Positions 1 to 10,332 of a stretch of 64,000 nt of DNA are shown here, one piece after another. The notes beneath the pieces are model-generated. The model was given only the letters and a program-made list of their open reading frames with translations, was not told where the DNA came from and made no database searches. The translations under genes were made by a program, and so were the position numbers. Each line of letters starts with the position of its first letter. Position 1 is the stretch's first letter. The stretch covers positions 102,781,689 through 102,845,688 of the forward strand of contig NC_072793.1 in the NCBI RefSeq assembly GCF_028583425.1. The letters run 5' to 3'. The stretch is from Eublepharis macularius. Lineage: Eukaryota; Chordata; Lepidosauria; Squamata; Eublepharidae.

Positions 1-1260
1 AAAAGTTTTTAAAATGGGGGTATTGGTGGTGGGGAGGGCCTAATACCTCATCAACCGGCCAGGGGGGCTCCACCTAGCACTGCCCATATGCCTGATGGAA
101 CAGCTCCGTCTTGCAGGCCCAGTGAAAAGACAACAAATCTTGCCGTCCCTTGGTCTCTTCAGACAGAGTGTTCCACCAGACTGGGGCCAGGACCGAAAAG
201 GCCCTGGTTGATACCAGACGAGCCTCCCTGGGGCCAGGGACCTTTAACGGATGTTTCTCACTAGAACAGAGGGTCCTCAGGGGTTCATATGGGGAGAGCT
301 GGTCTCGCAGATACGCCAGTCCCAGTCTGCATAGGGCTTTATAGATTAATACCAAAACCTTAAACCTGATTCAGTACTCCACTGGTAACCAGTGCAGCTG
401 ACGCAATGCCGGTGTTATATGCTCACGCGTTGGCAAGCCTGTGATAACATGCACTGCCACATTCTGCACCAGCTGTAACTGCCGGATCAGGTTCAAGGGA
501 AGCCCTGCGTAAAGTGTGTTACAGCAGTCTAACCTAGAGGTGACCATTGCCTGGACCAATGTAGTCAAGTCACTGGATGAAAGATAGGGGACAAGCTGCC
601 TGGCCTGTTGACGATAGAAGAATGAAGACATGGCAACCGCCGTGATCTGGGTCTCCATTGTCAAGGAGGCATCCAAGATCACCCCCAGGCTCCTGACTCT
701 TGGGGCTGACGTAAGCACCACCCCATTGAGTGCAGGTTGACATTGGCCTCCAAGGAATCCCGTAATCCATCAACACTGGCTTTCACCAGCCATGAAAGCC
801 ACGGGTCCAGGAGGCATGTGATAGGCCTCATTCCCCACAGAATCCTGTCCACCTCTTCCCCAGAAAGGGGGCTGAAGTGATCAAATATCACTCCCAAAGA
901 TGGCCAAGGGGCCTCTAGTTCACATACTGTGTCAACTGTGGCCAGTAAATCATGATGGAGAGACAAGATGTTATCAGCAAAAAAGTTCACAAAAGCCTCA
1001 CAGCTTATGGCCGAATTCAAATTTGTTTTGGTCTCTACCTGGAAGGGAGACTAATGAATGAACCACATTGAACAATTTAGCCAGGAGTGAGCTGGCTGAT
1101 GCAATGGAGGCTGCATAGAATTCTTTCTTCGCAGTCTTCACTGCCATCTCATAAGATTTCATAAGCAATCTATAAGATGTTCTTGTTTCCTCATCGCGAG
1201 ATCGCCACCACATGTGTTCAAGTCGTCTTAGTTCCCACTTTCGTTGCCTTAGCTCCTCTG
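1..1260 (-). pseudogene. CR1/L2-clade LINE ORF2 remnant, internally deleted
   Basis: Read on the minus strand, short frames give pieces of a non-LTR retrotransposon ORF2 in the expected order. First comes the linker between endonuclease and reverse transcriptase (rich in K/R, with AVKTAKKEFYAASIASA, near 1000-1230). Next is the start of the RT (CEAFVNFFADNI...CLLDPWLSWLVKAS, near 790-1010). After a jump comes the post-RT region (VRSLGVILDASLTM, SRLDCCNTLYAGLP, LHWLPVEY, near 370-715), and then the C-terminal tail (FSVLAPVWWNTL, near 80-355). The RT core with the FADD catalytic block is missing between about 720 and 780, so this copy is internally deleted and frameshifted. The SLGVILD and LHWLPV motifs are typical of the CR1 and L2 clades, which I cannot separate by eye. 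The 3' side continues off the window edge. Confidence 0.75.
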
Positions 1261-1262
1261 GC

Positions 1263-1328
1263 AGCCCTAGTGAGACCCTATAGCATAAATGTCACAGCCC
1301 TAGTGAGACCCTATAGCATAAATGTCAC
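1263..1328. repeat. 33-bp tandem duplication, two copies
   Basis: A 33-bp unit beginning AGCCCTAGTGAGACC is present twice head to tail (1263-1295 and 1296-1328) with no mismatch seen. It sits at the 5' edge of the LINE remnant, where the minus-strand reading breaks off. It is probably a recent replication slippage event. Confidence 0.85.
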
Positions 1329-1330
1329 AG

Positions 1331-3096
1331 GGCCAAGCAAGGTGTTGTGTAAAAGAAACACTGGGTTGGATTCTATAAGCTTTCTGCTTCTGCAAAAGGG
1401 ATGATTTCACCTGATTTCCAGCGGATACCATTGCATATCTGAGTACATGAGATACTTCTTCTAATGTGAAATGTCTGTACAGATCTAAGCAATCACTCTT
1501 GGCTTCCCTTCACTCTCTTGTAAATCAGAATAGGAATTTTGTGTTGCAGCAAGCTGTGTAAGTAAGCTACTGAATGGATTTGTTTTTGTGAAAAAGGAAT
1601 ATTGGCTTTTGATGTTAAAAAGTGGGTCAGCAAAGCAGCTAGGGAAAGTGTGAGTCCTGTGCTAATTAATACTAAACCCCATCCCAGAAATCATCGCATT
1701 CAGCAAAAGTTAATTGTTAGTCAAACACACAATGCACTTCAAGAAGGGATGAGTCACTCTCATTGTAATGTTGAATGTTATGAAATCCAGTGTGACTGAT
1801 GCATTAGATCAAGCTAAGCTCTTCAAACTGACTGGAAACATAAAAGGGCTAAGCCCAGCTGTGGTGGAAGCAGAAGCGGCAACGTAATGGTTTCACTGGA
1901 TTTGTGCTCATTTTGTTCCATTTTTTATTTCGGCCTCCAGTGGTTAAAACAACTCTAATACAAGGAAAGATGAGGCAAGGTTGTGAATGGAAAAGGCTTG
2001 GAGAAGTTGGGTAGAGTATTAAAGAAGAATGGGAGGGACATTCATGTAAATAAAACAAAGTGACTACGGAATGAGCACACGTCAGTTCAATGCACTGCCC
2101 GTTCTTGTTTTTTCTAGCCTGCAGAATAGACAATCAAATCTCAGGAATAAAGTCACTTTCAAGACTTTAAAAAGCCTGATTCAGCATGTACCATATTCTA
2201 CAGGGGTAGTTTAATGAACTACAGATGTCTGGTCAAATTCTGCCTAGAAATAGGAACAGGCAGACAATAGGAAACCTCAAGGCAGCTGTGACTATGACAG
2301 GCAACTGCTATCGGGACTGAACTAACCTATGGCAGAAAGACCACTCAACAGGGTCCCTTGAACCATAGAACAGAAGAAGTGTGTTGTGGGAAATGGCCTG
2401 TGGCCAGATAACATGATCCCAATTCATTTCTATGTGAAAAATAAATGAATAGTGCCTCCTGCACAGTCCTCATGATGATTATTCCTACCATTTCCATGGG
2501 GAAATACACTGCATGAAAGGACTGGTTATGGGACAATATGTGCACATATGTGAAATATGTGCACATATTAATACTACTTTTTTTTAAGCAACTTTTTATG
2601 CTGCCTCTCCAGGGAACCTGCCTGAGGTGACTTAGAAAAAAAATAAAAATAACAAAAGTTATTAAGTAAATCAAGCGTTAAAATCCAGTATTAGATACCC
2701 AGCCTCAAGTGGAAGGGCTTTCCATAAGTGCGGTGCCACTACTGAAAAAGCCCTGTCTCTGGTTGACACTCACCTCTCTTCTGAAGGTAGGGGTATAAAG
2801 AACAAGGCTTGATTGTTACCCAAATGGGGGGGGGTCTCCTTGCGAGTTGCAGGATTGGTGTATAAGGAGAAATAGTGAGAGGGGGTAACTAAGTGAGATT
2901 TCTCCACCTGTGAATACAAGGATAATTTCTTTAGAGAACTCTTAGTAAAAACAAGCAGATGTTCAACAAAAGGGTAGCAAAGGGTAGCAAAAGTAAACAC
3001 ACAGGAAATAGCACATAACATACACACAAAGCTAACTAGAAAAACAGGGAGGAAAACGGAAAGAAGTGCTGAGCCAGGTGATATTTAGCAGTCTAA
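1331..3096. other. Gene-less stretch with a degraded LINE tail
   Basis: No exon or long frame is convincing. The part near 2590-2800 (CTGCCTCTCCAGGGAACCTG, then a block reading like an antisense LINE segment with GCCCTGTCTCTGGTTG) resembles old CR1/L3-type LINE debris in antisense. The rest is unremarkable AT-rich DNA. Confidence 0.35.
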
Positions 3097-3526
3097 GGCC
3101 ATTTCCACATGTTCTTAAAGGGATGGCTAACTCATTAAATACTTCTGGCTTTTCCTCTTTACGCCACACGTCTCTGATTTCAAAACGGTAGCAGGCTGTT
3201 TGGCTTCCTTTTTCGGCGCCTTTTCTGAGAACGCATTTTCCCATGATCCCTGAAAAGGCACTGTCAAAATGGAAGCCAAGCAGCCTGCTACCGTTTTGAA
3301 ATTGGAGATGTGTGGGGTGAAGGGAAAAAGTCACCAGTGTTCAGTGAGTGGGCCATCCCTTTAAGGATGTGTGGAAACGGCCACTTTCCCATGGTCCCCG
3401 AAAAGGCACCAACAAAACGGAAGACAAATAGCCTGCTACCATTTTGAAATTGCAGACGTGTGGAAGGGGAAAAACCAGCAGTGTTCGGTGAGTGGACTGT
3501 CCCTTTAAGGATGTGTGAAAATGGCC
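3097..3526. mobile_element. Palindromic GGCC-ended MITE (copy A) with duplicated right half
   Basis: A non-autonomous DNA transposon without coding capacity. It starts GGCCATTTCCACATG and ends with the inverted TGAAAATGGCC. The flanks are TAA (3094-3096) and TAG (3527-3529). Positions 3097-3382 form one imperfect palindrome: the left arm, with TAGCAGGCTGTTTGGCTTCC, is answered by GGAAGCCAAGCAGCCTGCTA. Positions 3383-3526 repeat the right half (about 145 bp) in tandem. The first palindrome is nearly the same length as copy B at 18534-18820, and the two share the interior. A 3-bp TAN target duplication points to a PIF/Harbinger-type transposase; a TA-targeting mariner-type enzyme is the alternative. 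Confidence 0.75.
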
Positions 3527-3529
3527 TAG

Positions 3530-4181
3530 GAGAGGAGGACATCTATAGAGAAGAACAGCTTGAGTGACCAGTGCTTCACAGCAAGAAAAAAGGGGCTCAG
3601 ATGTGTAGTCTGAGGAGTGGGTGGGCCCAGAACACACACACACAACTATGGTGGAAGGTAGCCCAATTATACAGTGAAACATACCCTGGGGCAAGATGGC
3701 GTCTTCTGCCCCAAAACAATAACTTAATGGCTGTCTCTGGAGGTAAGACAGTAACATGGGAAAGGTATGATTAAACCTTCCTGGGTGTTACTAAAGGTTA
3801 AAAGGTGCTTGATGACCAGCAATGACTGGACAGGTGGGGCTTATCAGATCTGTGAATAGCCCAGATTTGGAGAGCGGATAAGGGAAGTTTGGCAGGGTGT
3901 GGAAGTTATTTAATTTAGGAACACCTGGAAGACCCTATTGTGTTAAGATCTTTGCACATCTCTGGGGGTGTAGGGCTGATCGCCAATCTTGCCTATGACT
4001 CACATGCTAGTAAATTTCCAACTCCTGCCCAGGGATTGGCAGCCATTTCCTTCTTTGCTGGGCAGCTTTTCTGTGTTCTTAAAACACATGAGGAGAGGCT
4101 TATGATATAACCATATGCATAGGATTCCTTATTAATGTGAGAGTCAGGGTTGACTGCTAACATGTGAGACAGATCTTAACT
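3530..4181. other. No gene seen
   Basis: Unique-looking intergenic sequence between the MITE and the L1 insertion, with a short CA run near 3638. No exon, RNA gene or clear repeat was recognised. Confidence 0.4.
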
Positions 4182-4198
4182 AGTGGGCTGGACAATAT
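4182..4198. repeat. L1 target-site duplication, 3' side copy
   Basis: The 17-mer AGTGGGCTGGACAATAT is repeated exactly at 10316-10332. It directly abuts the T-run that is the antisense poly(A) tail of the L1. A perfect duplication of this length marks insertion by target-primed reverse transcription and suggests a recent event. Confidence 0.93.
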
Positions 4199-4864
4199 TT
4201 TTTTTTTTAAAAATTTTTTATTGGGTTAGAACATTAATATTTTTACATTCCATTACATTCAATTTTCCCCTAATTTTTCGTTTCTAACCCCCTCCCTTTC
4301 CCCCCCTTTTGTTGACTTCCAACAGCTTTCCCACCCTCTGTCCCTTTTCCCTTACTTCTATTAACTTCCTCTGTCTAAAACAAATATATATTCTCCATTA
4401 TATTAAGCAGTACATCTTTAACTCTTTTACTTATTATACATCCAAACTATACTTCTTTAGATAAACAATTTATCCCATTTTCCAGTTTTAAATATTTCTA
4501 TATATCATAAACCATAAAAATTTCCCACATTTAAATCAAACAATTTGATTTGTTCTCTATATATTAATCATTTCTTCTTTTTATAGTATTTCTATATAAC
4601 TCATCACATAATCAGTCGTTTTAACTCTTCTATACATTCAGTTTGGTGCATATAAGTCTTATCAAGTAATAAAAAAAAAAAAATATTGTTAATTACTCAA
4701 TCCTCATGTTTAAACCGTTAATTATTCTCTATCAATATTCTATCAATTAACCTTTACATAACTATATATATCTCAATCAATTAATTAATCTAACTGCTTA
4801 TAAATTCACATTTCTCTTCCTCCCCCGGTAAAGTCACCCCTCTCTTTTATACTTTTATTGTACT
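4199..4864 (-). other. L1 3' UTR and poly(A) tail
   Basis: On the element's own strand this is A- and G-rich with no open frame, running from the ORF2 stop to the tail. The plus strand shows long pyrimidine and AT runs and an A-stretch near 4671-4683. A purine-rich 3' UTR is common in L1 families. Confidence 0.75.
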
Positions 4865-7800
4865 TCAGTAGTTCTCAAACTGCCACAGTTTTCCTCCCAC
4901 CTCCCACTTCTTCTCCAGATATTGTTTCAGCTTCTCCCAGTCTGTGTTAAACTGCCCTGAGTCCAGATCTCTCAGTTTTCTTGTCATCTTATCCATTTCA
5001 GCCATATACAGCAATTTGTAGATCCAATCTTCAATAGTTGGCACTTCTTGTACTTTCCATTTCTGCGCATACAAAAGTCTAGCTGCTGCAGTCATATAAA
5101 ATATCAACGTCCTATGATGGGCTGGAATTCCCTCCATTCCCAAGTTTAGCAGCAGGAGTTCTGGGTTCTTATTTATTTGAAACTGTAAAATTTCACTCAT
5201 TTCTCTTATTATTTCCCCCCAGAACTGCCTAGCTACCTCACACGACCACCACATATGATAGAGGGAGCCCTCATGCTTCCTACATTTCCAGCATTTATTA
5301 GAAGTGTTCAAGTTCCCTAGCGCAATCTTCTTTGGTGTCATGTACCAACGATAAATCATTTTGAAAATGTTCTCTTTAATATTAATACATGTCGTTGTCT
5401 TCATTGTAGTTTTCCACAAGTATTCCCATGCCTCCATTGTTATTTCTTTATTAAAGTTTATAGCCCATTTCACCATTTGTGTTTTAACTATCTCATCCTC
5501 GGTATACCATTTCAACAGTACTTGGTATACCTTGGATATTCTTTTCTTGTCTTCTTTAAGAAGGGTCTGCTCTAGTTCCGAGTTCTCTGTTCGTATGCCC
5601 CCTTTTGCAGAATCCGAATTGTATAAGTCTCTAATCTGTCTGTACTGGAACCAATCATAGTTAGGTGATAGTTCCTCTTGCGTCTTTATTCTGAGTTTAG
5701 ATGCTTCAGTTTTAGTTATTTCTTTGTACGTTAAACATTGTTGTTCATTATCAACAGCTCTCGGATCTATCACCTCGTATGGAACCACCCACCAGGGGGT
5801 TCCTTCTTGTAGGTAAATTCTGTACTTCTTCCAGATTGTATATAAACTTCTCCTTACAAAATGATGCAGGAACATCGAGTTGACCTTTACTTTGTCATGC
5901 CATAAGTATGCGTGCCATCCAAAAATTTTTTTATATCCCTCTAGGGCTAATAGTTTCTTATTCTTTAATGTCATCCACTCTTTTAACCAAACTAGGCAGA
6001 TTGCATCATGATAAAGTCTCAGGTTGGGCAGTTGCATTCCGCCTCTTTCCTTTGCATCTTGTAGAACTTTTACTTTCACTCGAGGCTTCTTGCCTGCCCA
6101 AACAAAATCTGATATTTTCCTCTGCCATTTTTCAAATTGTTTAGAGTCTCTGATGATTGGTATTGTCTGTAGCAAAAACATTACTCTTGGTAACACATTC
6201 ATCTTAACTGCTGCAATCCTGCCCAGCCATGACAAATTCAGTCTATTCCATTTGATCAAGTCTCTCTCTATCTGAGTCCATAATTTTTCATAATTGTTCT
6301 TGAACAAATCTATATTTTTTGCAGTCAGCTCAACTCCCAAATATTTCACCTTACTAGTTACTTCACAGTCCGTTATTTCCATTAACAATTGTTGTTTCTG
6401 CTTAGTCATGTTTTTGCATAATATCTTTGACTTCTTTTTATTAATGAAGAAACCTGCCAAGTCACCAAACTCCTTGATCTTATCTATCACTTTTGGCATG
6501 TTCTCCAATGGATCTTCTACAATTAACATTATGTCATCTGCAAATGCTCTAACCTTGTATGAATAGTCCTTTATTTTTATTCCTCGTATTTCCTCATCTT
6601 GTCGTATTTGTATCATCAGAATCTCCAATACTAAAATGAACAACAATGGAGATAACGGGCAACCTTGTCTTGTTCCTTTACTAATCGTCAATTTCTTGGT
6701 CAATTCATCATTCACTACAATTGCTGCAGTCTGGTCTCTATAAATTTCTTTAATTGCTCTGATGAATCTTTCTCCCAGTTGTAGCTTTTCCATAGTGGCA
6801 AACAAAAAATCCCAGTTTAAATTGTCAAACGCTTTTTCAGCGTCTACAAAGAAGAAACCAACCTCTTTATCACAACGCTTGTCATAGTATTCAATAGCAT
6901 TGATCACTGTCCTTAAATTGTCTCTTATTTGTCTGTCCGGCAAAAAGCCTGCTTGTTCTTCCTCTATGACTTCCGAGAGCCACCCCTTCAGTCTCTCCGC
7001 CAATATCTTCGCAAAAATTTTATAATCATTGTTAAGTAATGATATAGGCCTGTAATTTTTCACGTTAGTCAGATCTTGGCCCTCTTTTGGGATCAATGAT
7101 ATATTCGCTTCGCTCCAAGTGTCTGGAATTCTTTGATCCCTGAAAACTCCGTTCATCACCTCTTTTAGGAATGGTGCCAGTTCGTTGGCCATTGTCTTAT
7201 AAAATTTAGCCGTAAGTCCATCTGGCCCTGGCGCCTTTCCTAGATTTGCGGATTGTATTGCCTTACTTATTTCCTCATCAGTTACTTCATTGTTCAACTT
7301 ATTTCTCCAAGCTTCCGAGATCTCTGGAAGTTTGGTTTTCTCCAAATATGATGCTATTGATTCTTTGGTTACTTCTTTTTTATTATACAGCTTAGCATAG
7401 AATTTATAAAAGGCTCTACTAATGGTAGTCTGCTCCAGGTACGTTTTATTTTCTTCACAGATTTTATTTATTATTTTCTTTTCCCTTTTCTTCTTCAATT
7501 GCCATGCCAAATATTTCCCAGGTTTATTAGCACCCTCAAAAGCTTTTTGATTCAGTCTTTTAAGGTTCCACTCCAATTCTTTATTACTCATTGCTGTTAA
7601 CTGTTCTTGAAGAATTTTGATTTCCTGATGTATTTTCTTTTTCCCTGGTCTCTTTTTTAACTGTGCTTCTTTGGCCTTTATTTTCTCCTCAATCTCTTGT
7701 CTTTTCTCCTCTTTCTTTTTCCTTGCTCTGCCATTTAAGTCCATTAGTATGCCCCTTACAACCGCCTTGTACGCGTCCCAAACTTTTCTGGTTGGTACTT

Positions 7801-8626
7801 CTTTATTCACGTTGTATTGTATAAAAAACTTTGTCTCTCTTCCCAATATTTCCATATTCTCACTTTCCTGTAACAAGTCCTCATTTATTCTCCAGGCTTT
7901 CCTTTTTCTCCTTTTTCCAAATTTCCACATAATTGGATTGTGATCTGAGCCTACCATCGGCATTATTTCTACCTCCTTAGTCCATAACGCTAAGTCCTTT
8001 GAGGCCCAGATCATATCAATTCTTGATAATGTAAGATGCCTTGCAGAATAAAAAGTAAACTGTTTGGTTTTAGGATATTCTCTCCTCCATACGTCTTCGA
8101 GAGTCTCTTGTTGAATCAACTCAAAAAAAAGCTTTGGCAATAGTCCTCTTTTCTTTTGTGCTGTTGTAGTCTTTTTGTCTAGTTCCAAATCTGTCACTCC
8201 ATTGAAGTCTCCAGCAAGAATTATCTGGTCATATACAAGATCGTCTAAGTGCTTCCTTAAATCCTCAAAGAAGCTTTCCTTTGCACCGTTAGGTGCATAA
8301 AGTCCGACTACCAACACTCTCTTTAAATTCCAATTACATTCCACTGCTACAAATCTAGCTTCAACATCTCTCATAACAAATTTTGGCTGCAGCTCCTCTT
8401 TTATGTACAACACCACTCCTCTTTTTTTCGTGTTTGAGGCCGCTACAAATTCTTTGCCCAATTTTCCAGATTTTAAATATTTTACATCCTGTTTTCTAAT
8501 ATGGGTCTCCTGCAAACAAACAATATCACATTTTTGTTTTAGTAGCCAATGAAAAATATTTTTCCTCTTATTCGGTGAGTTTAGTCCATTTACATTCCAA
8601 GATAATACTTTACACTCCATATTCAT
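4865..8626 (-). CDS. L1 ORF2 protein: endonuclease and reverse transcriptase
   Basis: This 1253-residue enzyme nicks target DNA and copies L1 RNA at the nick. The N-terminal apurinic-like endonuclease shows SWNVNGLN (residues 9-16), CLQETHI with E40, LAGDFNG with D140 and N142, SRIDMIWAS, and SDHNPI with D228/H229, so the catalytic set appears complete. A lysine-rich linker follows. The reverse transcriptase has KAPGPDGLTAKFY, NYRPISLLN, EEEQAGFLPDRQIRDN, DAEKAFDNLNW, TRQGCPLSPLLF and the catalytic FADD at 695-698 (bases 6533-6544). A C-terminal Cys/His cluster begins CWKC at residue 1112 (pattern CX2CX8HX4C), comparable to the L1 Cys-rich domain. Length is normal for L1 ORF2 (about 1250-1280). 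The start ATG overlaps the ORF1 stop as ATGA, which suggests coupled termination and reinitiation. Confidence 0.95.
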   Translation of the reverse strand: MNMECKVLSWNVNGLNSPNKRKNIFHWLLKQKCDIVCLQETHIRKQDVKYLKSGKLGKEFVAASNTKKRGVVLYIKEELQPKFVMRDVEARFVAVECNWNLKRVLVVGLYAPNGAKESFFEDLRKHLDDLVYDQIILAGDFNGVTDLELDKKTTTAQKKRGLLPKLFFELIQQETLEDVWRREYPKTKQFTFYSARHLTLSRIDMIWASKDLALWTKEVEIMPMVGSDHNPIMWKFGKRRKRKAWRINEDLLQESENMEILGRETKFFIQYNVNKEVPTRKVWDAYKAVVRGILMDLNGRARKKKEEKRQEIEEKIKAKEAQLKKRPGKKKIHQEIKILQEQLTAMSNKELEWNLKRLNQKAFEGANKPGKYLAWQLKKKREKKIINKICEENKTYLEQTTISRAFYKFYAKLYNKKEVTKESIASYLEKTKLPEISEAWRNKLNNEVTDEEISKAIQSANLGKAPGPDGLTAKFYKTMANELAPFLKEVMNGVFRDQRIPDTWSEANISLIPKEGQDLTNVKNYRPISLLNNDYKIFAKILAERLKGWLSEVIEEEQAGFLPDRQIRDNLRTVINAIEYYDKRCDKEVGFFFVDAEKAFDNLNWDFLFATMEKLQLGERFIRAIKEIYRDQTAAIVVNDELTKKLTISKGTRQGCPLSPLLFILVLEILMIQIRQDEEIRGIKIKDYSYKVRAFADDIMLIVEDPLENMPKVIDKIKEFGDLAGFFINKKKSKILCKNMTKQKQQLLMEITDCEVTSKVKYLGVELTAKNIDLFKNNYEKLWTQIERDLIKWNRLNLSWLGRIAAVKMNVLPRVMFLLQTIPIIRDSKQFEKWQRKISDFVWAGKKPRVKVKVLQDAKERGGMQLPNLRLYHDAICLVWLKEWMTLKNKKLLALEGYKKIFGWHAYLWHDKVKVNSMFLHHFVRRSLYTIWKKYRIYLQEGTPWWVVPYEVIDPRAVDNEQQCLTYKEITKTEASKLRIKTQEELSPNYDWFQYRQIRDLYNSDSAKGGIRTENSELEQTLLKEDKKRISKVYQVLLKWYTEDEIVKTQMVKWAINFNKEITMEAWEYLWKTTMKTTTCINIKENIFKMIYRWYMTPKKIALGNLNTSNKCWKCRKHEGSLYHMWWSCEVARQFWGEIIREMSEILQFQINKNPELLLLNLGMEGIPAHHRTLIFYMTAAARLLYAQKWKVQEVPTIEDWIYKLLYMAEMDKMTRKLRDLDSGQFNTDWEKLKQYLEKKWEVGGKLWQFENY

Positions 8627-9405
8627 GGTTTTGTTGGTAAGTCTTTTTCATTGTCCTTGATAAATCTCTCCATCTCCCGCTCAGATCTGATGCGTTTTTT
8701 TGCCCCTCCAAACTCAAAGGACACTCCTTCCGGTAACTCCCATCTATATCTAATATTCATGTCCTTCAAAGTCTGAATTAGCACTCTATATTTTTTCCTG
8801 TCCAGTAACACTGATCTGGGCAGTTCCTTCATTATGATAATCGTCTTGCCATCAATCTCCAATGGATCTTGAAATTGTTTTGTCACAATCCTCTCTTTCA
8901 TGTTTCTAGTTGTAAACTGCACAATCACATCCCTTGGCAGTTTCCTCTGGGTTGCAATTCTCGAGTTCACACGGTACGCCACATCTAGGATAGCCACAAT
9001 TTCCTCCTCCTCCTTCCCCAGGTAATCAGCCAACACCTCAGTCATCTGTTCTTGCGCTGACTTCCCTTCCACCTCTGGCAGGCCACGAAAACGAAGCTGC
9101 TTCTCCATGTGTTTAGTTTCTGCAACTGACATCCTCCCCTTCACCAGTCTCATCTCTGTTTGTTGCGTGTCTATTAAATTCTCCATCGCGTCTTCTACTG
9201 TTTTAACTCTCTGCTGCGTTCCTTGTAATTCACTACTAATCGTTTCCACGCCTTTTTTCACTTCTGACAGCTCCGACTTTACTGTCTGTGTAACTTCTTT
9301 GACCTCTTTAATAAGCTCCAATTTCGTGTCCTTAAGTTCTTTCATCATGTCTATAAGTTTTTTGTCCAAATTTTCTATTGCCGATTGCCACTCTTTTTTC
9401 GACAT
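8623..9405 (-). CDS. L1 ORF1 protein: nucleic-acid chaperone
   Basis: The 260-residue protein binds L1 RNA and forms the ribonucleoprotein particle. Residues 1 to about 100 are rich in K/E heptads (LDKKLIDMMKELKDTKLEL, EVKKGVETISSEL) and look like a trimerising coiled coil. An RRM-like part follows from LRFRGLPE (near 104) through KLPRDVIVQF. The C-terminal domain has MKELPRSVLLDRKKYRVLI, then YRWELPEGVSFEFGGAKKRI. That order matches L1 ORF1p, but the protein is shorter than the human one (338 residues), mainly because the N-terminal segment is short. The frame ends in TGA inside the ATGA overlap with ORF2. No frameshift or stop is seen. Confidence 0.92.
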   Translation of the reverse strand: MSKKEWQSAIENLDKKLIDMMKELKDTKLELIKEVKEVTQTVKSELSEVKKGVETISSELQGTQQRVKTVEDAMENLIDTQQTEMRLVKGRMSVAETKHMEKQLRFRGLPEVEGKSAQEQMTEVLADYLGKEEEEIVAILDVAYRVNSRIATQRKLPRDVIVQFTTRNMKERIVTKQFQDPLEIDGKTIIIMKELPRSVLLDRKKYRVLIQTLKDMNIRYRWELPEGVSFEFGGAKKRIRSEREMERFIKDNEKDLPTKP

Positions 9406-10315
9406 CGTGGGGCTTGCTTTAGCTCGCTCCCACGAATCTGCTCTCTTCCTTAGCTCCGTGGCGTATATTTAAACGTTTTCCTTTTTTTCAAATGTCCCAA
9501 TCTTTGCCAAAATTAATTTTTTTGTATCCAAAATGTCGGGCGTCTTTTCTCTATGGTTTCTCTATGTTATTGTAATCCAAGATGGCCTACTTCCTCTTCC
9601 GCTGAAGCCGCGACCCTTCCCCTTTCAAAAATGGCGATTCCCTACTTCCTGTCCGTCGGCAAGGGCCGCTTCCCTCCAGCCACTCTATTGTTGTTACGCA
9701 CTTCCTGTCTCCCGTCTTCCCACAGCAGGTCTCGCGATGGTGTCTTTTTCCCACAGCTCCAAAACCACAGGTATTCAAAACAATAGTCCGATTCTTGCAA
9801 TAACTTCTTTAAATTTAGTCTCTTTTAAAATACAACTCCTGCCGAGTCTTCACCTCCTTTTCACTAGTCTGTTGCAGTTTAAAAATCTACTTTCTTTCCT
9901 CTCTGTTTTTATCAATCTGTCCCGTTTCAAGAGATAGCGATCTTTACCTTCTCTTCAGCTTTCTCGGGTTGTAATCGCTGTTTCGATCTTAAATTCTCCT
10001 CTCGACTTCCCTCCCCGATCGAAGCTTGGGTATGTAGGTCTTATGCCAGCCGAATTGGCCCCAAAACTGCCGCAGAGATTATAGCCGACCCGTCGCAAGG
10101 TGGGACCTCAAGGATCGGGGGGAGACTCCTTGAGTAGAGCCCCCCCTCGTCCGAGATCTAGCTCACCCTAGGGTCTTGAGCGTTCTTTGCCTGCTCCCCG
10201 CCTGAGAGCAGTCGGCCGCGGGTTATTTTCACCCCTCCGGCCGGTTAAAACGGCAGTCCGGTCAGCTCCGCAAATGGAGCTGCGTTAGACCTCCATGGAT
10301 CCCAAACCGGAAGTC
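9406..10315 (-). promoter_or_regulatory. L1 5' UTR / internal promoter
   Basis: About 910 bp lie between the 5' target duplication and the ORF1 ATG. The outer 300 bp (10020-10315) is GC- and CpG-rich, with blocks such as GGCCGCGGG and CCGGCCGG. The part next to ORF1 is pyrimidine-rich on the plus strand. L1 elements carry an internal RNA polymerase II promoter in the 5' UTR, and the intact length here fits a full-length, potentially transcribed copy. No specific factor site was assigned. Confidence 0.65.
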
Positions 10316-10332
10316 AGTGGGCTGGACAATAT
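10316..10332. repeat. L1 target-site duplication, 5' side copy
   Basis: Exact copy of the 17-mer at 4182-4198. It marks the 5' boundary of the L1, which therefore has no 5' truncation or inversion. Confidence 0.93.

Larger units (their letters stand above)
4199..10315 (-). mobile_element. Full-length L1 retrotransposon, both ORFs open
   Basis: A non-LTR retrotransposon of about 6.1 kb in antisense. From its 5' end it has a GC-rich 5' UTR (10315-9406), ORF1 (9405-8623), ORF2 (8626-4865), an A-rich 3' UTR (4864 to about 4210) and a short A tail seen as T's at 4199-4210. The identical 17-bp target duplications and two undamaged frames argue for a young insertion that may still be competent. It landed immediately beside, or inside, an older CR1/L2-type remnant at 10333-10790. 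The ORF1 and ORF2 domain layout is that of the L1 clade as found in squamates. Whether it is fixed or polymorphic cannot be seen here. Confidence 0.93.

Noticed and set aside
1177-1404. 75-codon plus frame
   Set aside because: Created by the 33-bp tandem duplication at the LINE remnant edge.
3341-3757. 138-codon minus-strand frame
   Set aside because: Mostly the MITE palindrome and its duplicated half; no protein family.
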